Below are positions 54,115 to 63,326 of a stretch of DNA of 64,000 nt, piece by piece. The notes beneath the pieces are model-generated. The model had not been told where the DNA came from and did not search any database. It worked only from the letters and a program-made list of their open reading frames with translations. Source of the stretch: Saprospiraceae bacterium (GTDB lineage: Bacteria > Bacteroidota > Bacteroidia > Chitinophagales > Saprospiraceae); NCBI GenBank assembly GCA_019187225.1, contig JABAQQ010000011.1, forward strand, positions 62,001 to 126,000. The letters are read 5' to 3'. Every line of letters begins with the position of its first letter. Position 1 is the first letter of the stretch. A program made the position numbers and the translations under genes.

Positions 54115-54568
54115 CCTGAACCAGTTGCGCCGGCGCAAAGCCGAGCTCAAAGCAAGGCTCGACGTCGAACAGGCGGAACTACGCGCCGACTGGCAGGAAC
54201 TGCGCACCGACCTCAAGCCGAGCCGGCTGGTCGCTCATTTTACCCAATCGCTGCTTGGCCCGGCGGAACAAACCGGTGCCGGCACGGCCGGCATGGCCGC
54301 CGTTTTGCAGGGCCCGTTGCGGATGGCCGCCGACCTGCTTGTCGGCAACGCCAGGGCAAAACTGCTGCTCAACATCGTCACCCCGCTGCTGCTGACTTAT
54401 TTGCCGCGCCTCACGCGAAAGGCAAAAGGTATCACGCTGAAAAACTCCAAAGCAAAAATGTATGGTACCCTGCGCAAGGGTATCGCTGGTTTGCGCGGCC
54501 AATTGAAGCGTAGAAAAGCGGAGGTTCCCGATGAGTCGGAAACGGCGGACATCATCCAGCCTTCCTGA
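54077..54568 (+). CDS. Conserved small protein in envelope cassette
   Basis: The 163-residue product starts inside the end of the previous gene, with a 38-base overlap (or 23 bases if the ATG at 54092 is used). The N-terminal third is a basic coiled coil (LNQLRRRKAELKARLDVEQAELRADW). A central hydrophobic stretch near residues 95-112 may touch the membrane. The C-terminus is basic and then acidic. No named family is recognised, but its place between a holin-like and a YtxH gene suggests a common membrane role. Confidence 0.7.
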   Translation: MMKILMTQTHVDNLNQLRRRKAELKARLDVEQAELRADWQELRTDLKPSRLVAHFTQSLLGPAEQTGAGTAGMAAVLQGPLRMAADLLVGNARAKLLLNIVTPLLLTYLPRLTRKAKGITLKNSKAKMYGTLRKGIAGLRGQLKRRKAEVPDESETADIIQPS

Positions 54569-54594
54569 TTGTTTGGCCCACAACATTTTCAACC

Positions 54595-54810
54595 ATGGAA
54601 AAACGCAATACCCTCGGACTTTTACTGATCGGCGCTTTGGCAGGAGGCGCCATCTATTTTCTCTTCTTCACCGAACGGGGCAGAAAACTGCTCGACCGGT
54701 TGACGGATGTCGCTACGGAAAAATTGGACGATTGGCTGGCGGAAGTAGAACGGGAACTGGCAGAAGCGGAACACGAAGCCATCGAGGAAACATCCGTCGG
54801 GCATTCCTGA
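54595..54810 (+). CDS. YtxH-domain small membrane protein
   Basis: The 71-residue protein has one N-terminal membrane helix (LGLLLIGALAGGAIYFLFF) followed directly by ERGRKLLDRL, the mark of the YtxH domain, and a charged helical tail. It is anchored in the inner membrane with the helix in the cytoplasm. It begins 26 bases after the preceding gene and ends the three-gene cassette. YtxH genes are often induced by stress, but the biochemical function is not known. Confidence 0.85.
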   Translation: MEKRNTLGLLLIGALAGGAIYFLFFTERGRKLLDRLTDVATEKLDDWLAEVERELAEAEHEAIEETSVGHS

Positions 54811-54843
54811 GACCGTCTCTGAAAAATCCGCTTGCGTTATATA

Positions 54844-55650
54844 ATGATAAACAAACGTATCAGCAAAGTCCTCGCACTGTGTTTGAGCACCATCACGATT
54901 TTTTCCCTTTGGCTTCTGTTGACAACAAGTAGTTGTGAAAAAAAGCCCTCTTTAAAAGAAACTTCTGGTTTTGACACTACACTTGTCTGGCGTATCGCTC
55001 GATACGAGAGGGCTTTTGCAGATGCTCCCATCTACGATACCTCGTTTTTTTTCTCTGAGGGGCATTTTAAAAAGTATTTTCCTGATCTGGGACTCACTGT
55101 AAGAATGTTTGCCTGGGGAGGAGAAGTCGGAGGGCCGTGGTGCCGGATTTTACATTTTAAATCGGATAGCATTGGTGTGGAACAAGCCTTCGGATTTTAC
55201 GACGAATATTGCTTTAATTGGAGAAGATGCTCTGCAGATGAATGTCTGCGTCAAATTGCGATAGGCCGACAACTGACGGAACTAAGCAGAGACTTCGGTT
55301 TTCAAAATGACTCGATAAAATTGAACCGGCTGCTCACGATAACAATGGATTCGGTTCTGGCATTTAGAGAAATTACCGCAGCAGATACCAATAGCCTCAA
55401 AGACGCACACCTTAAAAGCGGGCTTGTCACTAATTATCCCGGACAAGGGGCTTGCACTTCCGAGAATATCAAAAAAACGATGCAAAGTATCGTTACAGAC
55501 ATTCGAACCCATAAGGCTCGCTTTTTCAGAGGAGAGTTGACAGGAGGCATTTGGCGAGTCGAAGTAAAATCTACCTGGCGACCCAAGGGAACATGGGAGT
55601 TTGAAGTCTCTTACCTGAATCACGAGTGCGCGCACATTCTTTGGATGTAA
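54844..55650 (+). CDS. Orphan lipoprotein
   Basis: The ATG at 54844 (MINKRIS) opens a lipoprotein signal peptide ending in TSSC (Cys31). The 268-residue product has several cysteines (FNWRRCSADEC, GACTSEN) and an aromatic-rich mature part, with no recognised domain. The DNA is visibly richer in A/T than its neighbours, and codon choice is looser, which suggests recent arrival or weak selection. It stands 33 bases after the YtxH gene but seems unrelated to that cassette. Confidence 0.7.
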   Translation: MINKRISKVLALCLSTITIFSLWLLLTTSSCEKKPSLKETSGFDTTLVWRIARYERAFADAPIYDTSFFFSEGHFKKYFPDLGLTVRMFAWGGEVGGPWCRILHFKSDSIGVEQAFGFYDEYCFNWRRCSADECLRQIAIGRQLTELSRDFGFQNDSIKLNRLLTITMDSVLAFREITAADTNSLKDAHLKSGLVTNYPGQGACTSENIKKTMQSIVTDIRTHKARFFRGELTGGIWRVEVKSTWRPKGTWEFEVSYLNHECAHILWM

Positions 55651-55787
55651 ACATTCATTCATAAAAGCCTTTTTTCCTGAAAGGCATTACCTTCGCTCAA
55701 CGAATTTTCGCTCGATCAATTTTTCTCCCAATCGGCATTTTCAGGATGAAATCCCCGTCCTGCAAATTCTGTCAATCCTGTCCTAAA

Positions 55788-58154
55788 ATGTTCCACAAAC
55801 GCATCAGCAAAGTCGCCGTCCTCGGTTCCGGGCTCATGGGAACCGGCATCGCCGCCCACCTCGCAGGCTGTGGCCTCGAAGTCCTCCTGCTCGACCTCGC
55901 CACCGAAGGCAATCGCAATAAAATTGCACAAGACTCTTTACAAACTGCCCTGAAAGCCAAGCCCGCGCCGTTTTACGACAACAAATTCGCGTCGCGCATC
56001 ATGGTCAGCAACTTCGACGACGATTTTCCGAAAATAAAAGACTACGACTGGATTGTGGAAGTCGTGGTGGAGCGCCTCGACATCAAAAAACAGGTATTTG
56101 AAAAAGTGGACAAATTCCGCTCGAAAGGTTCGCTGGTCACTTCCAACACCTCCGGCATTCCCATCCACCTGATGGTCGAAGGCCGCAGCGACGATTTCAA
56201 ACAGCATTTCTGCGGCACCCACTTTTTCAATCCCGTGCGCTACATGCGCCTGCTCGAGATCATCCCTACACCCGATACGAATCCCGACGTGACGGCATTT
56301 TTCATGCACTATGGCGATGTGGTTTTGGGCAAACAAACGGTGCTGTGCAAAGACACGCCCGCCTTTATCGCCAACCGAGTGGGTGTGTATGCGATGGCAA
56401 AAATCTTCCAACTCACCCACGAACTCGGCATCGGCATTGACACGGTGGACGCACTCACCGGCCCGGCCATCGGTCGCCCGAAAACGGGGACCTTCCGCCT
56501 GGCCGACCTGGTCGGCATGGACACCGCCGTCCACGTCATCAACGGGATGAAACAGAACGCGCCCGACGAACAGATCTCCAAAATGGAAGTGCCGAAATTT
56601 TTGAATTTCCTCGTCGAGAACAAGTTTTTCGGCAACAAATCGGGCCAGGGTTTTTACAAAAAAACAGCGGAGAAAGATGCCAAAGGCCGCCCCATAGTGC
56701 TGGCCTTGAACCTCGAAACCCTCGAATACGCCCCCAGCCAGAAAGAGAAACTGCCTATCCTGGAAACAAGCAAACAGATTGACGAATTGCCGCGCCGGAT
56801 CAAGGCCGTTTTTAAAGCCGACGATAAGGGTGCGCAGTTGCTGCAACGCTCTTTTCTCGGCTTGTTCGCCTATGTCTCTAACCGCGTCCCCGAAATCTCC
56901 GACACCATTTATGCGGTGGACGACGCGCTCCGCGCGGGCTTTGCCTGGGAAGCCGGGCCTTTCCAGTATTGGGATATGGTCGGCGTTTCAGCAGGCGCAG
57001 AACTCGCTGAAAAACAAGGAGAAAAAATCGGCGCATGGGTGAAAGACATGATTGCCGCAGGGTATAATTCTTTCTACAAAGTCGAAAACGGCCAGCGCCA
57101 GTGCTACAATCCCTCCTCTAAAAAATACGAACCCCTGCCCGGCGGCGAAGCCTTTATCCTCCTCGATACTTACCGCTCGAACAAGCCGGTTTACTCGAAC
57201 GCCGAATGCACGCTGCACGACATCGGCGAGGGTGTGCTGTGCCTCGAATTTCACTCCAAAATGAACGCCATCGGCGAAGGTATCCTGCGCGGGATCAACG
57301 ACAGCATCCAGATCGCTGAAGAACAGGGCTGGAAAGGCGTCGTCATCGGCAACAACGCCCAGAACTTCACCGTTGGCGCCAACCTGATGATGATCGCCAT
57401 GATGGCCTACCAACAGGAATGGGACGAACTGAATATGGCGGTCAGTATCTTCCAGCAAACCTCTATGCGCATCCGCTACTCTTCCATTCCGGTCGTATTA
57501 GCCACGCAGGGCTATGTGTTCGGCGGCGGCTGCGAATTCTCGATGCACGCCGATGCGGTGGTGGCTGCTGCCGAGAGTTACATCGGCCTCGTGGAAGTCG
57601 GTGTGGGCATCATTCCCGGTGGTGGCGGCACGAAGGAATTTGCCGTGCGTCTCTCCGACGAGATATCGAAAGAGGGCGACGTGCAGATTCCGCGCCTGAT
57701 TGACAAATTCAAAACCATTGCCACCGCGCAGGTCGCTACTTCGGCCTACGAGGCGTTCAACTACGGCTACCTGCTGCCCACGAAAGACTCGGTCGTCCAC
57801 AACGCAGCCCGCAACATCAGCGAAGCCAAAAAGAAAGTACTGGAAATGGCCGAAGACTATGTGAAGCCTATCCCGCGTAAAGATGTGTATGTATTGGGGC
57901 GCACGGGCCTCGGCGCGCTCTACATCGCTGCGCATACGCTGAAACTCGGCCATTACGCCTCTGAACACGATGTCAAGATCGCTCAAAAAGTAGCCTACGT
58001 CCTCTGCGGCGGTGACCTCACCAGTCCGCAGACGGTGAGCGAGCAATACTTATTGGATATTGAAAGGGAGATGTTCCTCTCACTCTGCGGCGAGCAGAAG
58101 ACGCTGGAGCGGATTCAGTACATGTTGGAGAATGGGAAGCCGTTGAGGAATTGA
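55788..58154 (+). CDS. 3-hydroxyacyl-CoA dehydrogenase/enoyl-CoA hydratase, FadN-like
   Basis: The ATG at 55788 (MFHKRI) gives the usual distance to the NAD motif GSGLMG at residues 13-18; the upstream frame adds an unlikely Cys-rich leader. The 788-residue bifunctional enzyme has the 3-hydroxyacyl-CoA dehydrogenase domain first (residues about 7-300, with CGTHFFNP), its C-terminal helical repeats next, and the enoyl-CoA hydratase/crotonase domain last (TVGANLMMIAMM, GGGCEFSMHAD). This order is that of Bacillus FadN, not E. coli FadB. It carries out hydration and NAD-dependent oxidation in beta-oxidation. A thiolase and acyl-CoA dehydrogenase usually accompany it but are not adjacent. Confidence 0.93.
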   Translation: MFHKRISKVAVLGSGLMGTGIAAHLAGCGLEVLLLDLATEGNRNKIAQDSLQTALKAKPAPFYDNKFASRIMVSNFDDDFPKIKDYDWIVEVVVERLDIKKQVFEKVDKFRSKGSLVTSNTSGIPIHLMVEGRSDDFKQHFCGTHFFNPVRYMRLLEIIPTPDTNPDVTAFFMHYGDVVLGKQTVLCKDTPAFIANRVGVYAMAKIFQLTHELGIGIDTVDALTGPAIGRPKTGTFRLADLVGMDTAVHVINGMKQNAPDEQISKMEVPKFLNFLVENKFFGNKSGQGFYKKTAEKDAKGRPIVLALNLETLEYAPSQKEKLPILETSKQIDELPRRIKAVFKADDKGAQLLQRSFLGLFAYVSNRVPEISDTIYAVDDALRAGFAWEAGPFQYWDMVGVSAGAELAEKQGEKIGAWVKDMIAAGYNSFYKVENGQRQCYNPSSKKYEPLPGGEAFILLDTYRSNKPVYSNAECTLHDIGEGVLCLEFHSKMNAIGEGILRGINDSIQIAEEQGWKGVVIGNNAQNFTVGANLMMIAMMAYQQEWDELNMAVSIFQQTSMRIRYSSIPVVLATQGYVFGGGCEFSMHADAVVAAAESYIGLVEVGVGIIPGGGGTKEFAVRLSDEISKEGDVQIPRLIDKFKTIATAQVATSAYEAFNYGYLLPTKDSVVHNAARNISEAKKKVLEMAEDYVKPIPRKDVYVLGRTGLGALYIAAHTLKLGHYASEHDVKIAQKVAYVLCGGDLTSPQTVSEQYLLDIEREMFLSLCGEQKTLERIQYMLENGKPLRN

Positions 58155-58253
58155 ACCTATACCCTGACTTCAAAGCCTCTGTGGGGGCGGTAATACGGTC
58201 AGAACCACCGTGAAGAGAAAGCCAGGGGCTTACGGAGCGGACGGGCATAAATG

Positions 58254-58294
58254 AAACCGGAGTCGCCCGCACGATGTGCGAACGACCCCGGTTT
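58254..58294. terminator. Inverted repeat between the FadN-like gene and secA
   Basis: Twelve-base arms (58254-58265 and 58283-58294, one mismatch) flank a GCAC/GTGC inner hairpin in the gap between convergent genes. T-runs are weak on the exit sides, so it may be a terminator for either gene. Confidence 0.5.
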
Positions 58295-58321
58295 AAAAAA
58301 AACTGTCTGCTACCCGCGGTT

Positions 58322-61300
58322 CTACTTCCCGTGACAATTCTTATACTTCTTCCCGCTTCCGCAGGGGCAGGGTTCATTCCGGCCCACGACCTTTTCTTTC
58401 ACGATCGGCTGTATCCGTTGCGGCGGGCCGTTGTGGCCTGCCGACTGCGCGGCGCGCTGGGCGGCCTGTTGCGTTTCGGTCATGGTTTGCTGGTTGTTGG
58501 CGCGGAGGCGGCCTGCCTGCGCCTTGCGCTGGGCTTCGGCTTGTTGTTGGGCGGCCTGGGCGCGGCGCATTTCCTCTTCGGTGGGTAATGCGAGCGATCC
58601 TTTCAGGAGGAAGGAGGTCACGTTGGCGTTGATGTGGCCGATGAGTCCTTCAAACAAATTGTAGGCCTCCATTTTGTAGATCACAAGCGGGTCTTTTTGC
58701 TCGAAGGAAGCGCCTTGTACCGAGTCTTTCAGGTCGTCAATGTTGCGGAGGTGTTCTTTCCAGGCGTCGTCTATCAACGCGAGGGTCGCCACTTTTTCTA
58801 CGTCGCGCATGATGGTTTTGCCGTTCGTTTTGATGGCGTCTTCCATGTCTGCGCTGATGTTGAGACCGAGGACGCCGTCGGTGAATGGCACCACGATTCG
58901 TTTGTACCGGTGGCCTTCGCGGGCATATACGTCTTTGATAATAGGCAGCAACCGGTCGCCGACTTGTTTGGATTTATTGTCGTACAAGCCGAATACCTGC
59001 TGTTGGAAAGTAGCCGTCACGGTACCAACGGGAGCGGATTTGAACCATGCATCGTCCATCTCGGGATCCACGCCGATGAGACGGATGCTGTCGAGGCGGA
59101 AGGTCTCAAAGTCGCCGCTTTCTCGGTGCACCTGGACGAGTTCGGAAGTGATGGCCGTAAAGGCGTTGTTGATGTCCACGGCGAGACGGTCGCCGAAGAG
59201 CGCGTTGCGGCGTTTTTTATAGATGGCTTCGCGCTGGATGTTCATCACGTCGTCGTATTCGAGCAGGCGTTTGCGGATGCCAAAGTTGTTTTCTTCTACT
59301 TTTTTCTGGGCGCGCTCGATGGAGTTGGTGACCATGCTGTGCTGGATCACGTCGCCTTCCTTGTGCCCCATTTTGTCCATCAGCCCGGCAATGCGGTCGC
59401 TTTGGAACAGGCGCATGAGTTGGTCTTCGAGCGAAACGTAGAACTGTGACGAACCGGGGTCGCCCTGGCGGCCGGCGCGGCCGCGCAACTGGCGGTCCAC
59501 CCGGCGGCTTTCGTGTCGTTCGGTACCGATGATGGCCAGGCCGCCCGCGTCTTTCACGCCGGGGCCGAGTTTGATGTCGGTACCGCGACCTGCCATGTTG
59601 GTGGCGATGGTCACTTTTCCGGCCAGGCCCGCCTCCGCTACGATCTCCGCTTCGCGCTGGTGTTGCTTGGCATTCAGCACGTTGTGGTCAATGCCGCGCA
59701 TTTTCAACATACGCGAGAGCAATTCCGATATCTCCACAGAAGTGGTACCGACGAGAATGGGACGTCCGGCGTCGCGGAGTTTGACGATATCGTCAATAAC
59801 GGCGTTGTACTTCTCGCGGGCGGTTTTGTACACGAGGTCGTCGTGGTCCGTGCGGACGATGGGGCGGTTGGTGGGGATCACCACCACGTCGAGTTTGTAG
59901 ATGTCCCACAATTCTTTCGCTTCGGTCTCAGCAGTGCCGGTCATACCCGCAAGTTTGTGGTACATCCGGAAGTAGTTCTGGAGTGTGACCGTGGCATACG
60001 TCTGGGTGATCTCGCCAACTTTCACCTGTTCTTTCGCCTCGATGGCCTGGTGCAAACCGTCGGAATAACGACGGCCTTCCATGACGCGGCCGGTTTGTTC
60101 GTCCACGATCTTTACTTCGCCGTCCAGTACGATGTATTCATTGTCTTTTTCAAACAGGGTGTAGGCTTTCAGCAACTGCTGGATGGCGTGGATGCGGCGG
60201 CTTTTTACGCCGTAATCTTGCGAAAGGCGTTCTTTGGCTTCCACTTTTTCTTCGTGGCCGAGCGAATCGTCGCGGTCAATTTTCACCAACTCATCGCCGA
60301 TATCGGGCATGATAAAGAAATCGGGATTGTTGTTGAATCGCGAGAGGTATTCCACTCCTTTTTCACTCAATTCGACGCTGCGGTTTTTTTCATCTATGTG
60401 AAACAGCAATTCCGTATCCACTTCGGGCATGCGTTTGCTGTTTTCCTGCAAATAAACGTTCTCCGTTTTTTGGAGCAGTACTTTCATGCCTTCTTCGCTG
60501 AGGAATTTCACCAGCGCCCGGCTTTTGGGTAAAGCCCGGTGGGCGCGCAGCAATGCCAACCCGCCCCCGCCCGCTTCAGCGCTCGAATTGCCTTCGGCCA
60601 CCAACCTTTTGGCATCGGAAAGGAAGCCTGCGGCGAGTTTGGTTTGCTCTTCAACGAGGCGTTTCACGGTCGGGTTCAATTCGACGTATTCCTGGTCTTC
60701 AGCGCCGCGTGTGACCGGGCCGGAGATGATGAGTGGCGTCCGCGCGTCGTCAATCAATACGGAGTCCACCTCGTCCACAATGGCGTAGTGGTGTTTGCGT
60801 TGTACCAATTCTTCGGGGCTGATCACCATGTTGTCGCGCAGGTAATCGAAGCCGAATTCGGAATTGGTGCCGAAAGTGATGTCGCACCGATAAGCTTCGA
60901 TGCGCTCGCGGCTGTGGGGGCGGTATTTGTCAATGCAGTCCACCGTCAGCAGGAGAAACTCGTAGATGGGGCCTACCCACTCCGAGTCGCGGCGGGCGAG
61001 GTAGTCGTTCACCGTGACGATGTGCACCCCTTCCCCGCCTACGCCATTGAGATAGGCTGGCAAAGTGCCTACAAGCGTTTTGCCTTCACCTGTCGCCATT
61101 TCGGCAATTTTGCCGTCGTGGAGCACCATACCGCCGATGAGCTGCACGTCGTAGTGCACCATATTCCAGGTGATGTCGCCGCCGGCGGCGGTCCATTTAT
61201 TCTTCCAGATGGCTTTGTCGCCCTCGATGGTAATATATGTTTTGCCGGCTTTGGCGGCGAGGTTGCGGTCGTGATCGGTCGCAGTGACGGTCAGCGTTTC

Positions 61301-61669
61301 GTTTTGCGCAAAGCGGCGGCTGGTTTCTTTCACCACTGCAAAAGCCTCCGGCAGGATGGACAACAAGATGTCTTCCAGCGATTTATCGCGCGTTTTGCGC
61401 AATTCGTCCACCTCTTTGAAGAGGCTTTCCTTGTCGTTGAAATCCTCCGCATCGAGGGCCTGCTGGTTGACCGAGGCGATCTCCGCGTCAATATCGCTCA
61501 GGTATTCCCTGATGCGTTCGCGGAATTCGAAGGTTTTGGAGCGAAGCTCGTCGTTGGAAAGCCTTTGATATTGTTCAAAGTAATTATTGATGTCGGCGAC
61601 GGCGGCTAAGTATTGTTTCAGGTCGCGGTCTTGTTTGGTGCCGATTATTTTTTTTAGGAATCCGAACAT
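58322..61669 (-). CDS. secA: Preprotein translocase subunit SecA
   Basis: SecA is the ATPase motor that pushes preproteins through SecYEG. The 1,115-residue product is the long Bacteroidota form. It has Walker A MATGEGKT, the DEVDSVLIDDARTPLIISG block, the NMAGRGTDIKLG motif of the second nucleotide-binding domain and a long C-terminal linker rich in Ala/Gln. It ends with the zinc motif CPCGSGKKYKNCHG that binds SecB-type chaperones. Start at 61669 gives the standard MFGFLKKIIGTK N-terminus. It supplies the Sec step for all the T9SS cargo in this window. Confidence 0.98.
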   Translation of the reverse strand: MFGFLKKIIGTKQDRDLKQYLAAVADINNYFEQYQRLSNDELRSKTFEFRERIREYLSDIDAEIASVNQQALDAEDFNDKESLFKEVDELRKTRDKSLEDILLSILPEAFAVVKETSRRFAQNETLTVTATDHDRNLAAKAGKTYITIEGDKAIWKNKWTAAGGDITWNMVHYDVQLIGGMVLHDGKIAEMATGEGKTLVGTLPAYLNGVGGEGVHIVTVNDYLARRDSEWVGPIYEFLLLTVDCIDKYRPHSRERIEAYRCDITFGTNSEFGFDYLRDNMVISPEELVQRKHHYAIVDEVDSVLIDDARTPLIISGPVTRGAEDQEYVELNPTVKRLVEEQTKLAAGFLSDAKRLVAEGNSSAEAGGGGLALLRAHRALPKSRALVKFLSEEGMKVLLQKTENVYLQENSKRMPEVDTELLFHIDEKNRSVELSEKGVEYLSRFNNNPDFFIMPDIGDELVKIDRDDSLGHEEKVEAKERLSQDYGVKSRRIHAIQQLLKAYTLFEKDNEYIVLDGEVKIVDEQTGRVMEGRRYSDGLHQAIEAKEQVKVGEITQTYATVTLQNYFRMYHKLAGMTGTAETEAKELWDIYKLDVVVIPTNRPIVRTDHDDLVYKTAREKYNAVIDDIVKLRDAGRPILVGTTSVEISELLSRMLKMRGIDHNVLNAKQHQREAEIVAEAGLAGKVTIATNMAGRGTDIKLGPGVKDAGGLAIIGTERHESRRVDRQLRGRAGRQGDPGSSQFYVSLEDQLMRLFQSDRIAGLMDKMGHKEGDVIQHSMVTNSIERAQKKVEENNFGIRKRLLEYDDVMNIQREAIYKKRRNALFGDRLAVDINNAFTAITSELVQVHRESGDFETFRLDSIRLIGVDPEMDDAWFKSAPVGTVTATFQQQVFGLYDNKSKQVGDRLLPIIKDVYAREGHRYKRIVVPFTDGVLGLNISADMEDAIKTNGKTIMRDVEKVATLALIDDAWKEHLRNIDDLKDSVQGASFEQKDPLVIYKMEAYNLFEGLIGHINANVTSFLLKGSLALPTEEEMRRAQAAQQQAEAQRKAQAGRLRANNQQTMTETQQAAQRAAQSAGHNGPPQRIQPIVKEKVVGRNEPCPCGSGKKYKNCHGK

Positions 61670-61707
61670 TATGTTAATGTGCTAAATGTGGGCAATGTGC
61701 TTATGTG
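61670..61707 (-). repeat. CACAT repeats before secA start
   Basis: Four CACAT words on the minus strand (61703-61707, 61695-61699, 61686-61690, 61677-61681) are spaced 8-9 bases and end 7 bases before the secA ATG. They occupy the leader. Confidence 0.65.
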
Positions 61708-61758
61708 GTCAATGCAATAACGCTTTGAGTCCGGTTTTATGTAAGGAGAAAGCGGGCG

Positions 61759-61784
61759 CAAAGATAAGGATTGTCATGGAGCAA
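61759..61784 (-). promoter_or_regulatory. Promoter of secA (minus-strand TTG, 15-base gap, TATCTTTG)
   Basis: The -7 box TATCTTTG is at 61766-61759; a TTG lies at 61784-61782 with a shorter than usual gap. The leader is about 85 bases. The rest of the gap to 61992 shows no gene. Confidence 0.5.
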
Positions 61785-61992
61785 AGGGGGACTCGCCGCA
61801 CATTTCATTCCATGTGGCGGTATACATGTTTTTTTGACAAAATGGCAGGTATTATCTTTTGATAGTGCGTAAATGTGGCAGTGCCTAAATCCTCAGGAAA
61901 TGGAAATGATGGGGAGGGAAATAGTGATTTGTCCGCTGCAATACCTGCCTGATTCAAAAAGTTGACCGAGCTTTGCGGTAAATATCAGCAGT

Positions 61993-62763
61993 ATGTGCAC
62001 TGTCACTTTCCTGCCCACATCTACAGGATTTATCCTCACTCACAACCGCGACGAAGCGCCCAGCCGTTCGCCGCAGCATATTTCCAGGGAAAAAGTTGGG
62101 GACGACGTGCTGTTGTTCCCCCGCGACACCAAAGCGGGCGGCGCCTGGATCGCTACAGCCAAAAGCGGCAAAACAGCCTGCCTGCTCAACGGCGCGTTCA
62201 TCAAGCACCAACACGATCCACCCTACCGCCGGAGCCGGGGGGTGATGCTGCTCGATTTTTTCGAATGGAAACAAGCGGAAGATTTTTTTCGCGATTACGA
62301 TCTCGACGGCATCGAACCGTTTACTTTTCTGCTTTTTGAAAACGCAACCGTTACAGAACTGCGCTGGGATGGCGCACAACGCCACTTAAAAACACTTTCC
62401 TCTGAAGCGCCTCATTTTTGGTGTTCATCCACACTCTACCCCCCTGAGATGCAGGTCCGCCGGGAACAGGTATTCCGCGAGTGGCTGAACAACACCGTCT
62501 TCCGTCCACCGTCTTCCGTCCACCGTCTTCCGTCCACCGTCCACCGTCTGCCATCTACCGTCTTCCGTCTCCATCTGACGGGCAGCGTTGGCGATCCTGA
62601 AAACGATTTTGTGATGAACCGCGGCGGAAGGGTGCGCACTGTAAGCATCACACAGGTGGTGGCTCGAGAAGAATTTGTCCGGATGCGATATTTCGATTTA
62701 CTGGAGGGTCAACGCGATAAACGGCAAATGCTGGCAAGGGAACGGCAGAATGCCACGGGCTGA
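61993..62763 (+). CDS. NRDE-family (TANGO2-like) protein with in-frame heptamer insertion
   Basis: The 256-residue product begins MCTVTF and carries the family motif HNRDEAPSR near residue 17 and the C-terminal DPENDFVMNRGG..RTVSITQV block. It is an NRDE/TANGO2 protein, a cytoplasmic family with an N-terminal cysteine; TANGO2 homologs have been linked to haem handling, but the bacterial role is unproven. Residues 168-195 are encoded by a CCGTCNN heptamer array (62495-62578) that does not look like family sequence. Because twelve heptamers make 84 bases, the frame is kept and the rest of the protein is intact. Confidence 0.85.
   Translation: MCTVTFLPTSTGFILTHNRDEAPSRSPQHISREKVGDDVLLFPRDTKAGGAWIATAKSGKTACLLNGAFIKHQHDPPYRRSRGVMLLDFFEWKQAEDFFRDYDLDGIEPFTFLLFENATVTELRWDGAQRHLKTLSSEAPHFWCSSTLYPPEMQVRREQVFREWLNNTVFRPPSSVHRLPSTVHRLPSTVFRLHLTGSVGDPENDFVMNRGGRVRTVSITQVVAREEFVRMRYFDLLEGQRDKRQMLARERQNATG
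62495..62578 (+). repeat. In-frame CCGTCNN heptamer array within the NRDE gene
   Basis: Eleven heptamers with core CCGTC or CCATC (62495-62571) plus one degenerate copy (to 62578) make 84 bases, exactly 28 codons. They encode a Pro/Ser/Thr/Val/His/Arg stretch in which HRLPST recurs. Confidence 0.95.
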
Positions 62764-62918
62764 TCCGGAGATTTATTGTGCGGCTTCGGTTAATTTTTTG
62801 TCAATATCCCGAACTTTGTTTTGGCGGCTCGGTTTTTTCCCCATATATTGCGCCAACTTAATCAGGTTTACACCAATTGTTCACTTCTAATCTTCTTAGG
62901 AAGTCATCTAATCTGCTT

Positions 62919-63224
62919 ATGAAAAAAATCCTACTCTTCTTCGCCTTCGTGTTGGTAGGTGTGGCGCTCAGCGCTCAAAGCAACCCGAAACCCGATCTCT
63001 CCGTTTTCCCCAATCCCACGACAGAATATATTTCCGTTCAAGACAAAAATGACGCCGTCGGTTTTCTTTCGGTATTCAATTTAGTGGGTAAAAAAGTCAA
63101 GGAATTTGAATTCGTCAAAGGTGAACAATACTACGTTGCCGATCTTCCGAAAGGCATGTACCTGGTGCAAATCCTGGATCGCAGCAAACGCAATCTGACG
63201 ACGCAAAAATTAGAAAAGCGCTGA
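62919..63224 (+). CDS. Minimal T9SS type A sorting-domain protein
   Basis: The ATG at 62919 (MKKILL) begins a signal peptide ending in LSAQ. Almost all the remaining 80 residues are a type A sorting domain (DLSVFPNPTTEYISV, FNLVGKKVKEF, LPKGMYLVQIL). No cargo domain exists. It could be a secreted stand-alone sorting domain, a decoy or regulator of the secretion machinery, or the end of a larger gene that lost its front. The intact signal peptide argues against simple decay. Confidence 0.85.
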   Translation: MKKILLFFAFVLVGVALSAQSNPKPDLSVFPNPTTEYISVQDKNDAVGFLSVFNLVGKKVKEFEFVKGEQYYVADLPKGMYLVQILDRSKRNLTTQKLEKR

Positions 63225-63245
63225 TATTCACGCTTTTACAACAAC

Positions 63246-63281
63246 AAAAAACCGGTGCGCACACTGCGCACCGGTTTTTTT
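63246..63281. terminator. Bidirectional intrinsic terminator
   Basis: A perfect 10-bp stem ACCGGTGCGC / GCGCACCGGT closes a 5-base loop, with an A-run before and seven T's after. It serves the T9SS gene and the convergent hemC. Confidence 0.92.
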
Positions 63282-63326
63282 ATTGCCCGAAAATTTACTC
63301 GGGCCAATGCCGCTATCCCAAAAAGG

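Noticed and set aside
59513-60532. Plus-strand open frame opposite secA
   Set aside because: Antisense shadow of a highly conserved gene.
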